Positions 28,186 through 41,503 of a DNA stretch of 64,000 bases are shown here, in pieces. The DNA is from Roseateles aquatilis (lineage in GTDB: Bacteria > Pseudomonadota > Gammaproteobacteria > Burkholderiales > Burkholderiaceae_C): NCBI RefSeq assembly GCF_002205645.1, contig NZ_NIOF01000003.1, forward strand, positions 1 to 64,000, in the 5' to 3' direction. The position numbers and the translations under genes were made by a program. Position 1 is the stretch's first letter. Each line of letters opens with the position of its first letter. The notes under the pieces were generated by a model. The model searched no databases. It was given only the letters and a program-made list of their open reading frames with translations, and was not told where the DNA came from.

Positions 28186-28200
28186 GTTATAAAAATAACA
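28185..28200. promoter_or_regulatory. Palindromic operator at the abiE start
   Basis: TGTTAT-AAAA-ATAACA, perfect 6-bp arms, overlapping the antitoxin start codon. AbiEi proteins bind inverted repeats at their own promoter, so autorepression here is plausible. Confidence 0.55.
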
Positions 28201-28410
28201 CGAAATCCAATCACGCCCTAGCGCTGCCACAGACATTTGCACAGAAAGTAGCATCATGTTTTACTTTTGGAGCATAATCTAATCATGATCGGCAGCCCAG
28301 GCCAATCCGACTCGCCGATCGCAACCTCGCCTTCTGGATCGCGGTCTATGCTGGAGGGCGAACGACAACGCCTCCCCCCATGAGGTGAGGCACCACTGAA
28401 ACCGAGGCAC

Positions 28411-28779
28411 ATGAGCATGACCACCAACACGCACAACGGGCGCTGGAGCCACCGGCTGGGCCGGGGGGCTGGCCGCGCCTGGCGTGGCTACCTGCGTCGT
28501 GAGCAACGTGCCGCCGGCTGGCTGGTGGCGCGTGGAGTGCCTGCAGATGCGGCCAAGGCGGTGCTCTGGATCGTCAAGCTCGCCGTGTTCGGTGTCCTGC
28601 TCTACGCTGCATCCTGGCTGGCCTTGCTGCTGGTCTTTGCGGTGGCCGCCGCATGGCTTGCGCGGAACGCCGATGCGGATGATGAGAACCAGCCAGAGTG
28701 GCGTGAAGGACACTCCGGCCATGGTCTGTACGACAAGAACGAGTGGCGCCACGACATGGGCGACTCTGACGAGTCGTAG
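28411..28779 (+). CDS. DUF3742-family ICE protein
   Basis: 122 aa. A basic N-terminus (WSHRLGRGAGRAWRGYLRREQRAAGWLVARG) leads into one hydrophobic region (FGVLLYAASWLALLLVFAVAAAWLA) and an acidic, histidine-rich tail. This small membrane protein is common beside the TraG-like gene in PFGI-1/ICEclc-type elements. It is convergent with that gene, 28 bp apart. Function unknown. Confidence 0.75.
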   Translation: MSMTTNTHNGRWSHRLGRGAGRAWRGYLRREQRAAGWLVARGVPADAAKAVLWIVKLAVFGVLLYAASWLALLLVFAVAAAWLARNADADDENQPEWREGHSGHGLYDKNEWRHDMGDSDES

Positions 28780-28807
28780 CTGCCCCATCGGTACGAAAGG
28801 ATGCGTT

Positions 28808-30340
28808 TTACTTCGCGCCGCCTTTCGATGCAGCTGTCATCGCAAGGCGAGAACCACTACCTCCAGCCGCCTTTGCGTCGCCGGTAGCGACGGTAAGCGC
28901 ACCAAGGATATTGCCTGCCCGTACACCAGCCCAGGCCAGTGCCATCACCCAGAACGTCGGCAGCACGATGAACATCATCGCCATGACGAAGTTCAGCAGC
29001 ATGTCCCCGAACGCATTGTTCAGACCGATCAAAGGATCGAAGTTGCTGTGCGGCCGGTTCGCGCCGAAGCCCCAGCCGTAGAGCGCGTCGAGGATCGTGC
29101 TGTCGATCCAGCGCGCGAGCTGGAACCAGAAGTCCACGAAGAACAGCGCGAACTTCACGCAGCTCACCGTCACCGTCGTCTTGAGGTCGTAGGTGCCCAC
29201 CAAGAGCACCAACGGGATGCAGATGACGAGCGCCATCTTGAGCATCGTCAGCACCATCGGCAGCGCCTGACGCACCACGTCCATCGCCGGGAAGAAGCCC
29301 AGCGAGCCCACGGTCAGCCCCAGGTCGCTCGCGCCGCGCGTGACGATGTTCGGCAAGGTCTTGTCGATCTGCCCGCCGTAGTCGGTGTAGACGGCGCCCT
29401 GGTTCATCTTCTGCTGTCGCGGTGAGACCACGGCGCGGATCACCGAATCATTGACCTCGCTCTGCGACAGGAAGCCCGCCCAGCGGCCGATGCGGGTCAG
29501 CAGGTCCGGGTCGACCTGTGCCAGCAGCCGGCTGCGCAGTCCCTGGCTGCCATCGGCCCACCACTGCCGGCAGGACGGATAGCCGCCGCCACTGTCCACC
29601 TGAGCCAGCCCCGCATCGCGCGTGGCGTCATAGGGCCAGACGATGCGCGGCGTCTTGGAGCGGTAGGTGTCGTAGAAGCCCGGCGTGCTGAGGAAGTAGC
29701 TCGACCCGATCCATGTCACGTCGTTCATCTGCTCCTCGGTGAGCGTCGGCCGATTCATGAACAGCTTGGCGCGCGAAGGCCCGTAGCAGTCGTGTGTGAA
29801 GTCTGCGACCTCCTGGGCCAGCACCGGGTCGTCGGTGCGCGTGGCATCCACATCCATCCGTATTTGCCGCAGGTCCGTGCCGCAGGGAATCGCTGCAACC
29901 GCCGCGCCCGTCACGGCTTTCGACAGCGCGTGCATGGCGAACCACCACACCGGCACGAGCGCGCTCTGGTTGTTGAGCGTGGTGTAGGCGTTGGACCAGC
30001 CCGTGTCCTGGGGCTGCGGGACATTGACCTGGCATTGTGCGGAGCGGGTCGTGTCGAAGCGGATGATACTGAGGTCGACCGGAACGAACGGGATGCCGGC
30101 GAACAGGATCACCACGATGGCCACCCACACACGGTTCTCGATGCGCAGCGAGGACAGCACGCCCTTGTTGCCTTCGTCCGCGCCCTCGCTGCGCGCCCGG
30201 AGCCATTCGTGGATGACGATGACAACGAACGGCAGCGCGAACACGCCGCTGGCCACCAGCAGGTTCCAGATGCCGTTGTTGACGATCCAGCCCACCAGCG
30301 TGAGGTAGTACTCCAGATAGTCCGTCGTGTAGAGCGTCAT
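28808..30340 (-). CDS. TraG-like mating-pair protein (TraG N-terminal domain)
   Basis: 510 aa. Several hydrophobic segments (near residues 15-45, 70-90, 125-150, and a C-terminal group about 370-490) indicate an inner-membrane protein of the conjugation channel. It is shorter than F-plasmid TraG and lacks the long periplasmic C-terminus, as usual for the TraG-type protein at the end of this ICE operon. Last gene of the transfer block. Confidence 0.85.
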   Translation of the reverse strand: MTLYTTDYLEYYLTLVGWIVNNGIWNLLVASGVFALPFVVIVIHEWLRARSEGADEGNKGVLSSLRIENRVWVAIVVILFAGIPFVPVDLSIIRFDTTRSAQCQVNVPQPQDTGWSNAYTTLNNQSALVPVWWFAMHALSKAVTGAAVAAIPCGTDLRQIRMDVDATRTDDPVLAQEVADFTHDCYGPSRAKLFMNRPTLTEEQMNDVTWIGSSYFLSTPGFYDTYRSKTPRIVWPYDATRDAGLAQVDSGGGYPSCRQWWADGSQGLRSRLLAQVDPDLLTRIGRWAGFLSQSEVNDSVIRAVVSPRQQKMNQGAVYTDYGGQIDKTLPNIVTRGASDLGLTVGSLGFFPAMDVVRQALPMVLTMLKMALVICIPLVLLVGTYDLKTTVTVSCVKFALFFVDFWFQLARWIDSTILDALYGWGFGANRPHSNFDPLIGLNNAFGDMLLNFVMAMMFIVLPTFWVMALAWAGVRAGNILGALTVATGDAKAAGGSGSRLAMTAASKGGAK

Positions 30341-30355
30341 GCCCGTCTCCCGGTC

Positions 30356-30709
30356 TCAGCCGTGCCGCAGCAACTGACTGCCTTCCAGCAGCACGAGGGC
30401 TGTCACGGCCGCGATCTCCGTGCGCCGCAGGCGCTGATGCGCCTCGGCCGACGGTTCACGTTGCCGCAGGCGCCCGCGCATCCACCACCAGCCGTAGGCT
30501 GTTGCTGCGTAGAGCAGAAGCCGCCACAGGAAGAAGTGGCCCGCATGCGCCCTCAACCAGTTCTCCCAGCCATCGACGCCGCCGACCACGTGGATGCCCG
30601 CGATGTTCACCGCCACCGCGGCGGCGACCACCAGCAAGGTCCACAGCAGCGCCACGCCAACGCGGCGGTTGAACAGCCACGGCAGCCGCAGCCAGGCCAG
30701 CCGGCTCAT
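30356..30709 (-). CDS. Small membrane protein of the ICE transfer operon
   Basis: 117 aa with three predicted membrane segments (VALLWTLLVVAAAVAVNIAG, FLWRLLLYAATAYGWWW, AAVTALVLLEGSQ). It lies 15 bp before the TraG-like gene and overlaps the preceding gene by 4 bp. Proteins of this size and place occur in related elements; function unknown. Confidence 0.7.
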   Translation of the reverse strand: MSRLAWLRLPWLFNRRVGVALLWTLLVVAAAVAVNIAGIHVVGGVDGWENWLRAHAGHFFLWRLLLYAATAYGWWWMRGRLRQREPSAEAHQRLRRTEIAAVTALVLLEGSQLLRHG

Positions 30710-32112
30710 GGCGTACCGCTCCGCGGCTTCTCGATCTCCCGCAGCCGGTCGCGTGTGGTGTCGCCCTCGAAGACACCGCGCGAGCCGGCGGCGCGGGTGC
30801 TGTGGCGCTGGATGATCGCCATCGCCGAGTTGCCGGCCAACGTGCGCCGCAGCTCCAGCTCGGTCTTGAGGTTGTTGATCTCTTGCTCCAGCGCGGCGTT
30901 CTCCTGATCGACCGCCTGCACGGCCAGCTCGTTGGCTGCGACGTTGGGCTCCTTCTTGCCCGTCAGCAGCGTGCGCTGCAGCAGCAAGGCTTTTTCCAGC
31001 ACGCTCGACAGTGCGGCCTCGGATGCGAGACGCCGGCCCAGCACGTCCTGATCGGGCTCGTCGCGTAGCGCTTCGATCACGCCACGGGTGATCGGCAGCG
31101 AGCTGCTGCCGGCGGCTTCGAGATGGGCCGGCGTCGTCGGCCGCGCCCCTGTCACCAGCTCTTGCAGCGACTGCAGCTTGGTTTCGTACTCTTCCTGGAT
31201 CATCGGCGTGAGCCCGACGCCTGGGGTGGTCTGCGTCTTGGTGCAGCTCTCGCAGGTGCGCTGCTCACGCTCGCCCAGCACGCGGATCGCCCAGGCCGAG
31301 GCCGCCTGCGGCGATGGCCAAGTCTGGCAGGTCAGGCGGTTGCCGCAGGCGCTGGACGCAATCGGCGACGCATCGCCGACGCTGCGGCCGTTGAGCAGGT
31401 TGTAGCCCGCACGCGTCACGTCGCCCACCACCTTGATCGAGCTTTGGCCGTTGCCGCCGGCATTGCTGCCGCCAACCCAGGGCACGCCGTTGTTGCCCCG
31501 GTTGGTCTCGGCCTGCTCGATGGCGGACACGGCATCGGTGCTGGCGACCGCATCGCGCAGCGCCAGGCCCTCGGCGAGCTGGTTCCAGCCGGCTTGACCG
31601 CCAGCCATGTCGGCCATCCGCTCGGCGATCGCACGGCAGGTCATCTTGGAGCGGTCGAAGTCCAGCCGCGCCTGCAAGATGCCGTTGGTGAGCAGGTTGT
31701 AGAGCCCGGGATCTGCGCGCTGGATGATCAGCGCCGGCAGCGACGCCACCGCGGCAGTAGCGTTCTGGATCACGTTCGACATGATCGTCTGGAAGCCATT
31801 GGTGAGGCCGTTCAACTGGTTCTGCAGCGTCGTGGTGATGCTCATGTCGCCGCAGATGAGGTTGCTGTTCCAGCCGATGCCGACACCGATGCTCTGCATG
31901 TTCCCCGCACCGCCCATGGACACGGCGCGGCCACCGCCGATGCTGTAGAGCACGTCGTCGCCGATCACGCTGCCGCTGACATTCACGCCATTGGGGTCGA
32001 TGCGGGTCTGCGCCCAGGCGGCGCCGACGGCCAGCGTGATGGCCGCCACGAGCAGCGTGGCCCGCAGGTGCGACTTCGCGCGGCGCAGGAAGTCAGGGAG
32101 GGAGGCGTTCAT
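30706..32112 (-). CDS. ICE transfer protein, PFL_4711/TIGR03755 type
   Basis: 468 aa from the ATG at 32112 (MNASLPDFLRRAKS). A signal peptide (ATLLVAAITLAVGAAWAQ) predicts export. Conserved-looking blocks include GVNVSGSVIGDDVLYSIGGGRAV and GVGIGWNSNLICGDMSI; two cysteine pairs follow (CGNRLTCQTW, CESCTKTQ). The C-terminus is a predicted coiled coil (ENAALEQEINNLKTELELRR). Placed between the PFL_4710-type protein and the TraG block as in PFGI-1-like elements. Envelope component of the transfer channel. Confidence 0.85.
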   Translation of the reverse strand: MNASLPDFLRRAKSHLRATLLVAAITLAVGAAWAQTRIDPNGVNVSGSVIGDDVLYSIGGGRAVSMGGAGNMQSIGVGIGWNSNLICGDMSITTTLQNQLNGLTNGFQTIMSNVIQNATAAVASLPALIIQRADPGLYNLLTNGILQARLDFDRSKMTCRAIAERMADMAGGQAGWNQLAEGLALRDAVASTDAVSAIEQAETNRGNNGVPWVGGSNAGGNGQSSIKVVGDVTRAGYNLLNGRSVGDASPIASSACGNRLTCQTWPSPQAASAWAIRVLGEREQRTCESCTKTQTTPGVGLTPMIQEEYETKLQSLQELVTGARPTTPAHLEAAGSSSLPITRGVIEALRDEPDQDVLGRRLASEAALSSVLEKALLLQRTLLTGKKEPNVAANELAVQAVDQENAALEQEINNLKTELELRRTLAGNSAMAIIQRHSTRAAGSRGVFEGDTTRDRLREIEKPRSGTP

Positions 32113-32122
32113 CGTGGGTTCC

Positions 32123-33067
32123 TCACATGAAATCGACGCTGCCGAGGAAGACCTGGCCACGGCGCCGGCAGCAGGAGTACGGCCGCCACAAGGCCCAGGC
32201 GTAGTCGCCTTGCTGGGCCTGCACGCGGGTGCGGCTGTGCGGGAAGACCACGCAACTGTTCGAGAGCGTGGGCGTCAGCTCCTGCCACTTGCCCGTCGAG
32301 GCGTCGGTCTCCATCAGCGCGCCGGCCGGCCAGTAGCCGTCGCGGGCGTTGGCCAGCAGCGGCTGGTACACGTGGATCTGGCCGCGGCGCGTCACGATGT
32401 CACCCGCACGCTGCGCGACCACGGCACCGCTCTTGTAGTCGTCGGTCTGGTGCAGGAAACCGCCACGCGGATAGACGTTGCCCCACAGGTTCAGGCCGGC
32501 GCGCGTGCCGATCTCGCGCCGTCCGGGAATCAGAGCTTCGGGGTAGAACGCTTCGGGGATGTTGTAGCGCCAGGCGATGGTATCGAGCGTGCTCAGCAGG
32601 TAGGGCATGAAGGCCGTGCCCGCACCCTCGCAGGAGTAGCCGGAGGTGGCGGCGAACTGGCTGAACACCAGGCCGGCGGGGTGGCCGATCACGTCAGCGT
32701 TCTTGAACTTCGCCAGGTTGTTCTCGTTGTCGTGGTTGGTGGTGCCGTCGCCGCCGGCCTTGGCGGTCGGATTCGGCATGCTCATCGCCCGCACTTCCAG
32801 CCAGGGGTTCTCACCCGTGTTGCTGTAGCTCGACACGACGGCATCGGGCACGTAGTGGCGTACCTTCACCGAGGTGCGCACCGAGCAGCCGAACGGCGTG
32901 CAGTACAGCCAGTAGCAGATGCCGACGACACGGTACTCCAGGCAGTCGGGCGACAACGCCGAAGAGACGATGGTGGCGGTGTTCAGGGCGAACGCCGAGG
33001 TGGCCGCGCCCAGCATCAGCGAGGCGACGATGGCGCGCAGGCGCCGGGAAGTCATCAGGCGGCTCAT
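32123..33067 (-). CDS. TraU-like ICE protein, PFL_4710/TIGR03756 type
   Basis: 314 aa, exported (signal segment AIVASLMLGAATSAFA). Cysteine-rich TraU-like opening SPDCLEYRVVGICYWLYC followed by TPFGCSVRTS, and a C-terminal cysteine pair (YSCCRRRG). TraU-type proteins are periplasmic assembly factors of the pilus that rely on disulfides, which suits the DsbA-like gene in the same operon. Start overlaps the upstream stop (ATGA). Confidence 0.87.
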   Translation of the reverse strand: MSRLMTSRRLRAIVASLMLGAATSAFALNTATIVSSALSPDCLEYRVVGICYWLYCTPFGCSVRTSVKVRHYVPDAVVSSYSNTGENPWLEVRAMSMPNPTAKAGGDGTTNHDNENNLAKFKNADVIGHPAGLVFSQFAATSGYSCEGAGTAFMPYLLSTLDTIAWRYNIPEAFYPEALIPGRREIGTRAGLNLWGNVYPRGGFLHQTDDYKSGAVVAQRAGDIVTRRGQIHVYQPLLANARDGYWPAGALMETDASTGKWQELTPTLSNSCVVFPHSRTRVQAQQGDYAWALWRPYSCCRRRGQVFLGSVDFM

Positions 33068-33510
33068 GGGCGTGCGCTCCGGTAGGCGTCGATGCGCGCG
33101 ACGGCGCGGGCCACGTCGGGCTCGCCGTAGACCACGTAGCGCCGATCGACCACCACAGCAGGGATCTTGACGATGCCCAGTCCCCAGGCATCGGCGACGC
33201 CCTGGTAGGCCTGGCCGATTCGGCGCTGCAGGTCGGCGCCGCCATCGAGCAGCCGCTGCCGTACCAGGGCCTCCGCCTGGGCTGGGTCAGCGGGCAGGTG
33301 CGCCGTGAGTTCGGCCTCGATGTGCGCCGGCTGGTCCAGCTCGATGACACGCACGCCGGCCAGGGCCTGCACCGGATGACGGCTGTCGGTGACGACGAGC
33401 ACGTCCGCCGCCACCGCAGCCTGGCTGAACATGAACAGAACTGCCCACAGTCCGGGGGCAATGCTGATGATCAGCAGCTGGGGCGAAGCCCTGAAGAAGG
33501 GGGCCGGCAT
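33064..33510 (-). CDS. ICE protein, PFL_4709/TIGR03757 type
   Basis: 148 aa with a hydrophobic export segment (IISIAPGLWAVLFMFSQAAVAA) and a thioredoxin-like periplasmic domain characteristic of this family (DVLVVTDSRHPVQ, VIELDQPAHIEAEL, GIVKIPAVVVDRRYVVYG). First gene of this part of the split operon. In related elements it follows the DsbA-like gene closely; here 15 kb of cargo intervene. Confidence 0.85.
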   Translation of the reverse strand: MPAPFFRASPQLLIISIAPGLWAVLFMFSQAAVAADVLVVTDSRHPVQALAGVRVIELDQPAHIEAELTAHLPADPAQAEALVRQRLLDGGADLQRRIGQAYQGVADAWGLGIVKIPAVVVDRRYVVYGEPDVARAVARIDAYRSARP

Positions 33511-35407
<1,897 letters not shown>

Positions 35408-35460
35408 CGGCAGCCTGTGCCAGGGCGGCTCCCATCGCTCGAGTCAGATCTGTCATGGCT

Positions 35461-37134
<1,674 letters not shown>

Positions 37135-37220
37135 GATTTATCTCCTGATATGAGCCGTGCCCAAAGCGCCGTGACCGGGGACATTGGGTGTGGAATCTTG
37201 CAAACGAATGCCTTACGAGT

Positions 37221-38264
37221 TCACTCTGCCAACCGCCACGCAATCGTTTCCCCGGCGCGCAGCGGCACGCCTGTTTCCTTTCCGAAACGCAGCTCCTCGG
37301 GCACGGTCCAGTCCTGGCGCTCCAGTGTGATGCGCCCCGTATTGCGCGGCAGCCCATAGAAATCGGGGCCGTGGAAACTGGCGAACGCCTCCAGCCGGTC
37401 GAGCGCGCCGGCCTGCTCGAAGGCCTCTGCATACAGTTCGATGGCGGCGTGCGCGGTGTAGATGCCGGCGCAACCGCAGGCCGACTCCTTGGCGCGGCGC
37501 AGGTGCGGGGCGCTGTCGGTGCCGAGGAAGAATTTCGGGTTGCCGCTGGTGGCGGCGGCAATCAGCACCTGGCGGTGCGGCTCGCGCTTCAATACCGGCA
37601 GGCAGTAGGCATGCGGGCGGATGCCGCCGGCGAACATCGCGTTGCGATTCAGCAATAAATGGTGCGCAGTGATGGTGGCGGCCACGTTGGGGCCGGCCCG
37701 CTCGACGAACGTGACCACCTCGCGCGTGGTGATGTGTTCCAGTACCACCTTGAGGCGCGGAAAACGCTCGATGATGCGCTGCAGATGTCGCTCGATGAAC
37801 ACCGCCTCGCGGTCGAACACGTCGATCTCGGGATCGGTCACCTCGCCATGCAGCAGCAGCGGCAGACCGGTCTCCTCCATGGCCGCGAACACCGCGTCGC
37901 AGCGCGCGAAATCGGTGACGCCAAATGAAGAGTTGGTTGTTGCGCCAACGAGAAAGGCTTCACCCACCGCGTGCACGAAACCGCTCGCCCTGGCCCGCAG
38001 GATCTCTTCGGGCGTGGTGTGGTCGGTGAGATAGAGCGTCATCAACGGCTCGAAGGCCATGCCCGCCGGCAGCGCTGCCAGGATGCGCGCGCGGTAGGCG
38101 CGGGCCTCGTCCACCGTGCGCACGGGTGGATCGAGATTGGGCATGACCATGGCGCGCGCAAACCGCCGCGCGGTGTCGGGCAGGACCGCGGCCAGTGCAT
38201 CACCGTCGCGCAGGTGCAGGTGCCAGTCGTCGGGACGGGTGAGGGTCAGGCGTGCTGTGGCCAT
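37221..38264 (-). CDS. pyrC: Dihydroorotase (PyrC, class II)
   Basis: 347 aa; zinc hydrolase of pyrimidine synthesis cyclising carbamoyl aspartate. Motifs: [11 protein letters not shown] at the N-terminus (metal His pair), [27 protein letters not shown], and [12 protein letters not shown] near the C-terminus. Full length and in the same direction as ilvD, 86 bp upstream. Confidence 0.96.
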   Translation of the reverse strand: MATARLTLTRPDDWHLHLRDGDALAAVLPDTARRFARAMVMPNLDPPVRTVDEARAYRARILAALPAGMAFEPLMTLYLTDHTTPEEILRARASGFVHAVGEAFLVGATTNSSFGVTDFARCDAVFAAMEETGLPLLLHGEVTDPEIDVFDREAVFIERHLQRIIERFPRLKVVLEHITTREVVTFVERAGPNVAATITAHHLLLNRNAMFAGGIRPHAYCLPVLKREPHRQVLIAAATSGNPKFFLGTDSAPHLRRAKESACGCAGIYTAHAAIELYAEAFEQAGALDRLEAFASFHGPDFYGLPRNTGRITLERQDWTVPEELRFGKETGVPLRAGETIAWRLAE

Positions 38265-38274
38265 TGATGGGATC

Positions 38275-39123
38275 TCATGGATTGCAGTAATCGCAGCGCC
38301 CCGGATCGGCGTACTGCGGCTCGGGGCGCTCGCGCGTTTCGCGATGCGCGCACTTCAGGCAGCCGTACACCTCGGCGCGGGTCTCGCGGGTCGGGGCGCC
38401 GCAGTCGCCACAGAGCAGGCCCGCAATGCGCTCGACGAGCCAGAACCCCGGCGCGCCGCAGGCCGGACAGGGCGAGCCGAGCTTGGCGACCAGGTCCTCG
38501 GCCGCAAGCCGGATCATCTCCATGCGCGTGGGGTTGGCGTGGGCCCGCAGGTCGGTCTCCAGGAACACCTGGCCGCTCGCCGATTGCGCCTGCGCCCAGG
38601 CGAACGCGGCTTTAAGCTCCTCCCAGGCGGCGATCCCCTTGCGCAGGCGCGGGTCGTTCTCGCCCTCGGGGCGCACGACCAGATGGTGCGCGGGAAACGC
38701 CGCCTGCCGGGCGAAGGCCTCGGCCGCCGTCCAGTCGCCGGTCAGAAGATGCGCGTGGATCGCCTTGCCCTGCGCGACACCGACGATCTCGAGCCCCTGC
38801 TCGTCGTCGATGAAGATGAGGAACTCCACGTTCCAGGGGAACATCCCCACCATCGGGTCCGGCCCGAACGAGCCCTCGCTGGCGAGCCCGAGCGAAAGTC
38901 CGGACATCTCCATGCCGAGGCGCGCCTTCTTGCGCGCCGCCTCGAGCTGCTTGCCGGCGCGCGGGATCTCGCGGGTGAAGGTGCCGAGGAGATCGGTGTC
39001 GTAGCCGCCGACCCGTTCCACCTGGCAGCCGAGCGCTGTGTCGAGCACCGAGGCAATCACGCGCTCCTTGCCGTGCTGGGTGAGCAGGGCGATGCGTGTT
39101 CCGGCGTAGACAACGCGGGTCAT
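38275..39123 (-). CDS. DUF6671-type conserved protein with zinc-ribbon C-terminus
   Basis: 282 aa from the ATG at 39123 that overlaps the antiporter stop (ATGA). Body is a soluble domain ([57 protein letters not shown]). Four CxxC-type pairs at the C-terminus ([29 protein letters not shown]) suggest two zinc ribbons. Function unknown; coupling to the antiporter may be incidental. Confidence 0.75.
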   Translation of the reverse strand: MTRVVYAGTRIALLTQHGKERVIASVLDTALGCQVERVGGYDTDLLGTFTREIPRAGKQLEAARKKARLGMEMSGLSLGLASEGSFGPDPMVGMFPWNVEFLIFIDDEQGLEIVGVAQGKAIHAHLLTGDWTAAEAFARQAAFPAHHLVVRPEGENDPRLRKGIAAWEELKAAFAWAQAQSASGQVFLETDLRAHANPTRMEMIRLAAEDLVAKLGSPCPACGAPGFWLVERIAGLLCGDCGAPTRETRAEVYGCLKCAHRETRERPEPQYADPGRCDYCNP

Positions 39124-40214
39124 GGCGCCGCAGCGGTCGGCAGCGTCCGATGGCGCGCCAGCAGCACAATCAGCGTGATGACTGTGAGCGGCAGCACGAA
39201 GCCCAGCATGGTGGCGCTGTACGCCGGCAGTGCCATGTGCTGCGTGGCCGCAAGAATCAGGTACGACACATAGACGGCGTAATAGCCGAGGAACAGCGCC
39301 CCCTCCCAGCGCGCGATCCGGTGGCCGGTGGCGAAGATGGGCAGGCACGCGAGCGCCACCGCGATCATCACCGGCAGATCGAAGCGGACCAGCGCGGCGG
39401 CCACGTCGAGCCCGCCGGGCGTGACCAAGGCGGCGATGCCGGCGATTGCCAGGAGATTGAACAGGCTGCTGCCGATCACGTTGCCCACGGCGATGTCGCG
39501 CTCGCCGCGCAGCGCGGCCACCAGGGAAGTGGCCAGCTCGGGCAGGCTGGTGCCGACGGCGACGATGGTCAGGCCGATGACGATCTCGCTCACCCCGAAG
39601 GCGTGCGCGATCGCCACCGCGCTGTCGACCAGCCAGGTGGCGCCGAGCACGAGCAGCGCCAGGCCCGCGGCGATGAAGACGATCTGGACCGGCAACCGGT
39701 CGATCCATGCGCTCGCGCCGCCGTCGAACTCCCGCGCATATTCGGCCTGTATTTCCGGGCTTTCCTGGCGACTCTGGCGGATAGCGAAGACCGTATAAGC
39801 CACGATGCCGGCCGTGAGCAGCAGACCATCGAACAGGCCGATGCGGCCATCGAGCGCCATGACCCAAAACAGCACCGACACACCGATCACCAGCGGCACG
39901 TCGAAGCGGACGAGCTGCTGCTGAACCACCAGCGGCGCGATGAGCGCAGAAAGCCCGAGCACCACCAGCACGTTGAAGATGTTGCTGCCAACGATGTTGC
40001 CGACGGCGATGTCTGCCTGTCCCGAAAGACCGGACTGAACGCTGACCGCCAGCTCCGGCGAACTGGTGCCGAAGGCGACCACGGTGAGTCCGATCACCAG
40101 CGGCGAAATCCCGAAACGGGCCGCGAGGCGCGCGGCGCCGCGCACCAGCAACTCGGCGCCAGCCACCAGCAGCACCAGGCCCAGCACCAGAAAAACAACA
40201 ACCGTAAGCGTCAT
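39120..40214 (-). CDS. Calcium/sodium antiporter (CaCA family, YrbG-like)
   Basis: 364 aa, about ten membrane segments. The two inverted alpha repeats are clear: AFGTSSPELAVS with GNIVGSNIFNVLVVLG, and AVGTSLPELATS with GNVIGSSLFNLLAIAG. Exchanges Na+ (or H+) for Ca2+ across the inner membrane. Part of a gene run that also holds a sodium channel and a sodium-bicarbonate transporter. Confidence 0.93.
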   Translation of the reverse strand: MTLTVVVFLVLGLVLLVAGAELLVRGAARLAARFGISPLVIGLTVVAFGTSSPELAVSVQSGLSGQADIAVGNIVGSNIFNVLVVLGLSALIAPLVVQQQLVRFDVPLVIGVSVLFWVMALDGRIGLFDGLLLTAGIVAYTVFAIRQSRQESPEIQAEYAREFDGGASAWIDRLPVQIVFIAAGLALLVLGATWLVDSAVAIAHAFGVSEIVIGLTIVAVGTSLPELATSLVAALRGERDIAVGNVIGSSLFNLLAIAGIAALVTPGGLDVAAALVRFDLPVMIAVALACLPIFATGHRIARWEGALFLGYYAVYVSYLILAATQHMALPAYSATMLGFVLPLTVITLIVLLARHRTLPTAAAP

Positions 40215-40280
40215 GAAATCAAAGCCTCAAGAAGTCTGACCAAAAGATGCGCGCACTGTGGGGAAAACCCGCATCGCCGA

Positions 40281-41279
40281 TCACCGCCCGCGCACCATGG
40301 CCATGACCCGCCCCATATCGAGCGTTGCAGCCTGTTGCTGGATCTGGGGCAGGTATTGCGTTTGCATCTGCTTGGCGGGGCCGAGCAGGTTCTGGAACGT
40401 ATCCTTAAGCATCACCGTATTCATCACCCGGCCGCCGGCGTAATAGCGTTTGGCGAGCTGCCCCAGGGCGTAGGTGGTGGCGAAGGAGAACGCCATGCCG
40501 GTGGCCGCGCTTCCCACCTTGCCGAAGGTCCTGCCCGCTGCCTTGCCGAGCAGGCCGCCCAGCAGCTTGCGGCCGAACTGCTCCAGATATTGCGAGGTGA
40601 GGCCGACCCCGGCGGCGGCGATGAATTCCTTGATGTGGCCCTGGTCGAGCTGGACGCCGTGGGCGCTGCCGATGCCGTAGACCATCTTGATCTGCAGCGG
40701 GATGATGGCCATCGATGCCCAGGACTGCGGCAGTAGTTCCAGCGCACCGTTCATCAAGGCGTAGTTGAGGATGGACTTGTCGAGTTCCGCCTCGGACACG
40801 TTCGGCTGCGCCGCCACCACCGGCCCGGGCGCGGCGGCTACAGCGGCGGCGCCTGCCGCGGCTACGGGGGCCGCGGCCTCGCTGAGCTCGACAATGGCGT
40901 CGGCCTCGCGCTCGAAGGCGGCGGTCTGCCCCGCATCGAGCTTCAACAGGGCTTTCAGCTCGTTCAGGAAGCGCTGCTCGGCCTCGCTCTGGCGACCGTC
41001 GGCGTCGCACACGCACACCGCCATTTCATAGGCCAGCTGGCGTTCATGCCCTTCAGGGTGCTCGCCGGGGTCTTGCAACGCGGTAACGGCGGCATCCAGG
41101 CTGATGCGCTTGAGCAGCACGTCCTGATAGAGGCGGGCGAGATCAGGCGCGCCCGCTTCGCCGCCCAGCGACTCGGCGATGCGGCGGATTTCCTCGCGCT
41201 CGCGGTCGTGCTTGGCGCCGTCGGCGAAGGCGGCGTGGAGGGCGATGGCGAGGATGGCTTTCTGCTGTTCGGGGTTCAT
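40281..41279 (-). CDS. TerB-like domain / YcjF-type membrane-associated protein
   Basis: 332 aa from the ATG at 41279 that overlaps the upstream stop. N-terminal TerB-like helical domain with acidic motifs (AFADGAKHDREREEIRRIAESL, CVCDADGRQSEAEQRFLNELKAL given in parts), an alanine-rich linker at about 135-160, then a hydrophobic domain reminiscent of YcjF/DUF697 (ASMAIIPLQIKMVYGIG, KAAGRTFGKVGSAATG). Probably a membrane-stress or metal-response protein; role unknown. Confidence 0.7.
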   Translation of the reverse strand: MNPEQQKAILAIALHAAFADGAKHDREREEIRRIAESLGGEAGAPDLARLYQDVLLKRISLDAAVTALQDPGEHPEGHERQLAYEMAVCVCDADGRQSEAEQRFLNELKALLKLDAGQTAAFEREADAIVELSEAAAPVAAAGAAAVAAAPGPVVAAQPNVSEAELDKSILNYALMNGALELLPQSWASMAIIPLQIKMVYGIGSAHGVQLDQGHIKEFIAAAGVGLTSQYLEQFGRKLLGGLLGKAAGRTFGKVGSAATGMAFSFATTYALGQLAKRYYAGGRVMNTVMLKDTFQNLLGPAKQMQTQYLPQIQQQAATLDMGRVMAMVRGR

Positions 41280-41503
41280 TGCGGGTTCTTCCATCTGATC
41301 TGGAATTCGATTTCTTCCGACTCGCCTTCCCGTTCGTGTTCGATGTTGCAGACCGCCCGCACCGGCACCGAGATTCTTTCGCCCGCGATCTGGATTTCAA
41401 AGCGTTCGCCCTGTTCGAGCGCATCGGCCAGGCGCCGCAATTTCGCAATGAACTCCGGCAGGGGGTAGGTTTTTTCCACATCGCGTTCAGGTTTGCTGTT
41501 CAT
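41276..41503 (-). CDS. Amphi-Trp domain small protein
   Basis: 75 aa. Pattern of the amphi-Trp domain: TYPLPEFIAKLRRLADALEQG, EIQIAGERISVPV, EEIEFQIRWKNPQ with the C-terminal tryptophan. Cytoplasmic, function unknown; overlaps neighbours at both ends (ATGA), so tightly coupled with the TerB-like and membrane proteins. Confidence 0.8.
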   Translation of the reverse strand: MNSKPERDVEKTYPLPEFIAKLRRLADALEQGERFEIQIAGERISVPVRAVCNIEHEREGESEEIEFQIRWKNPQ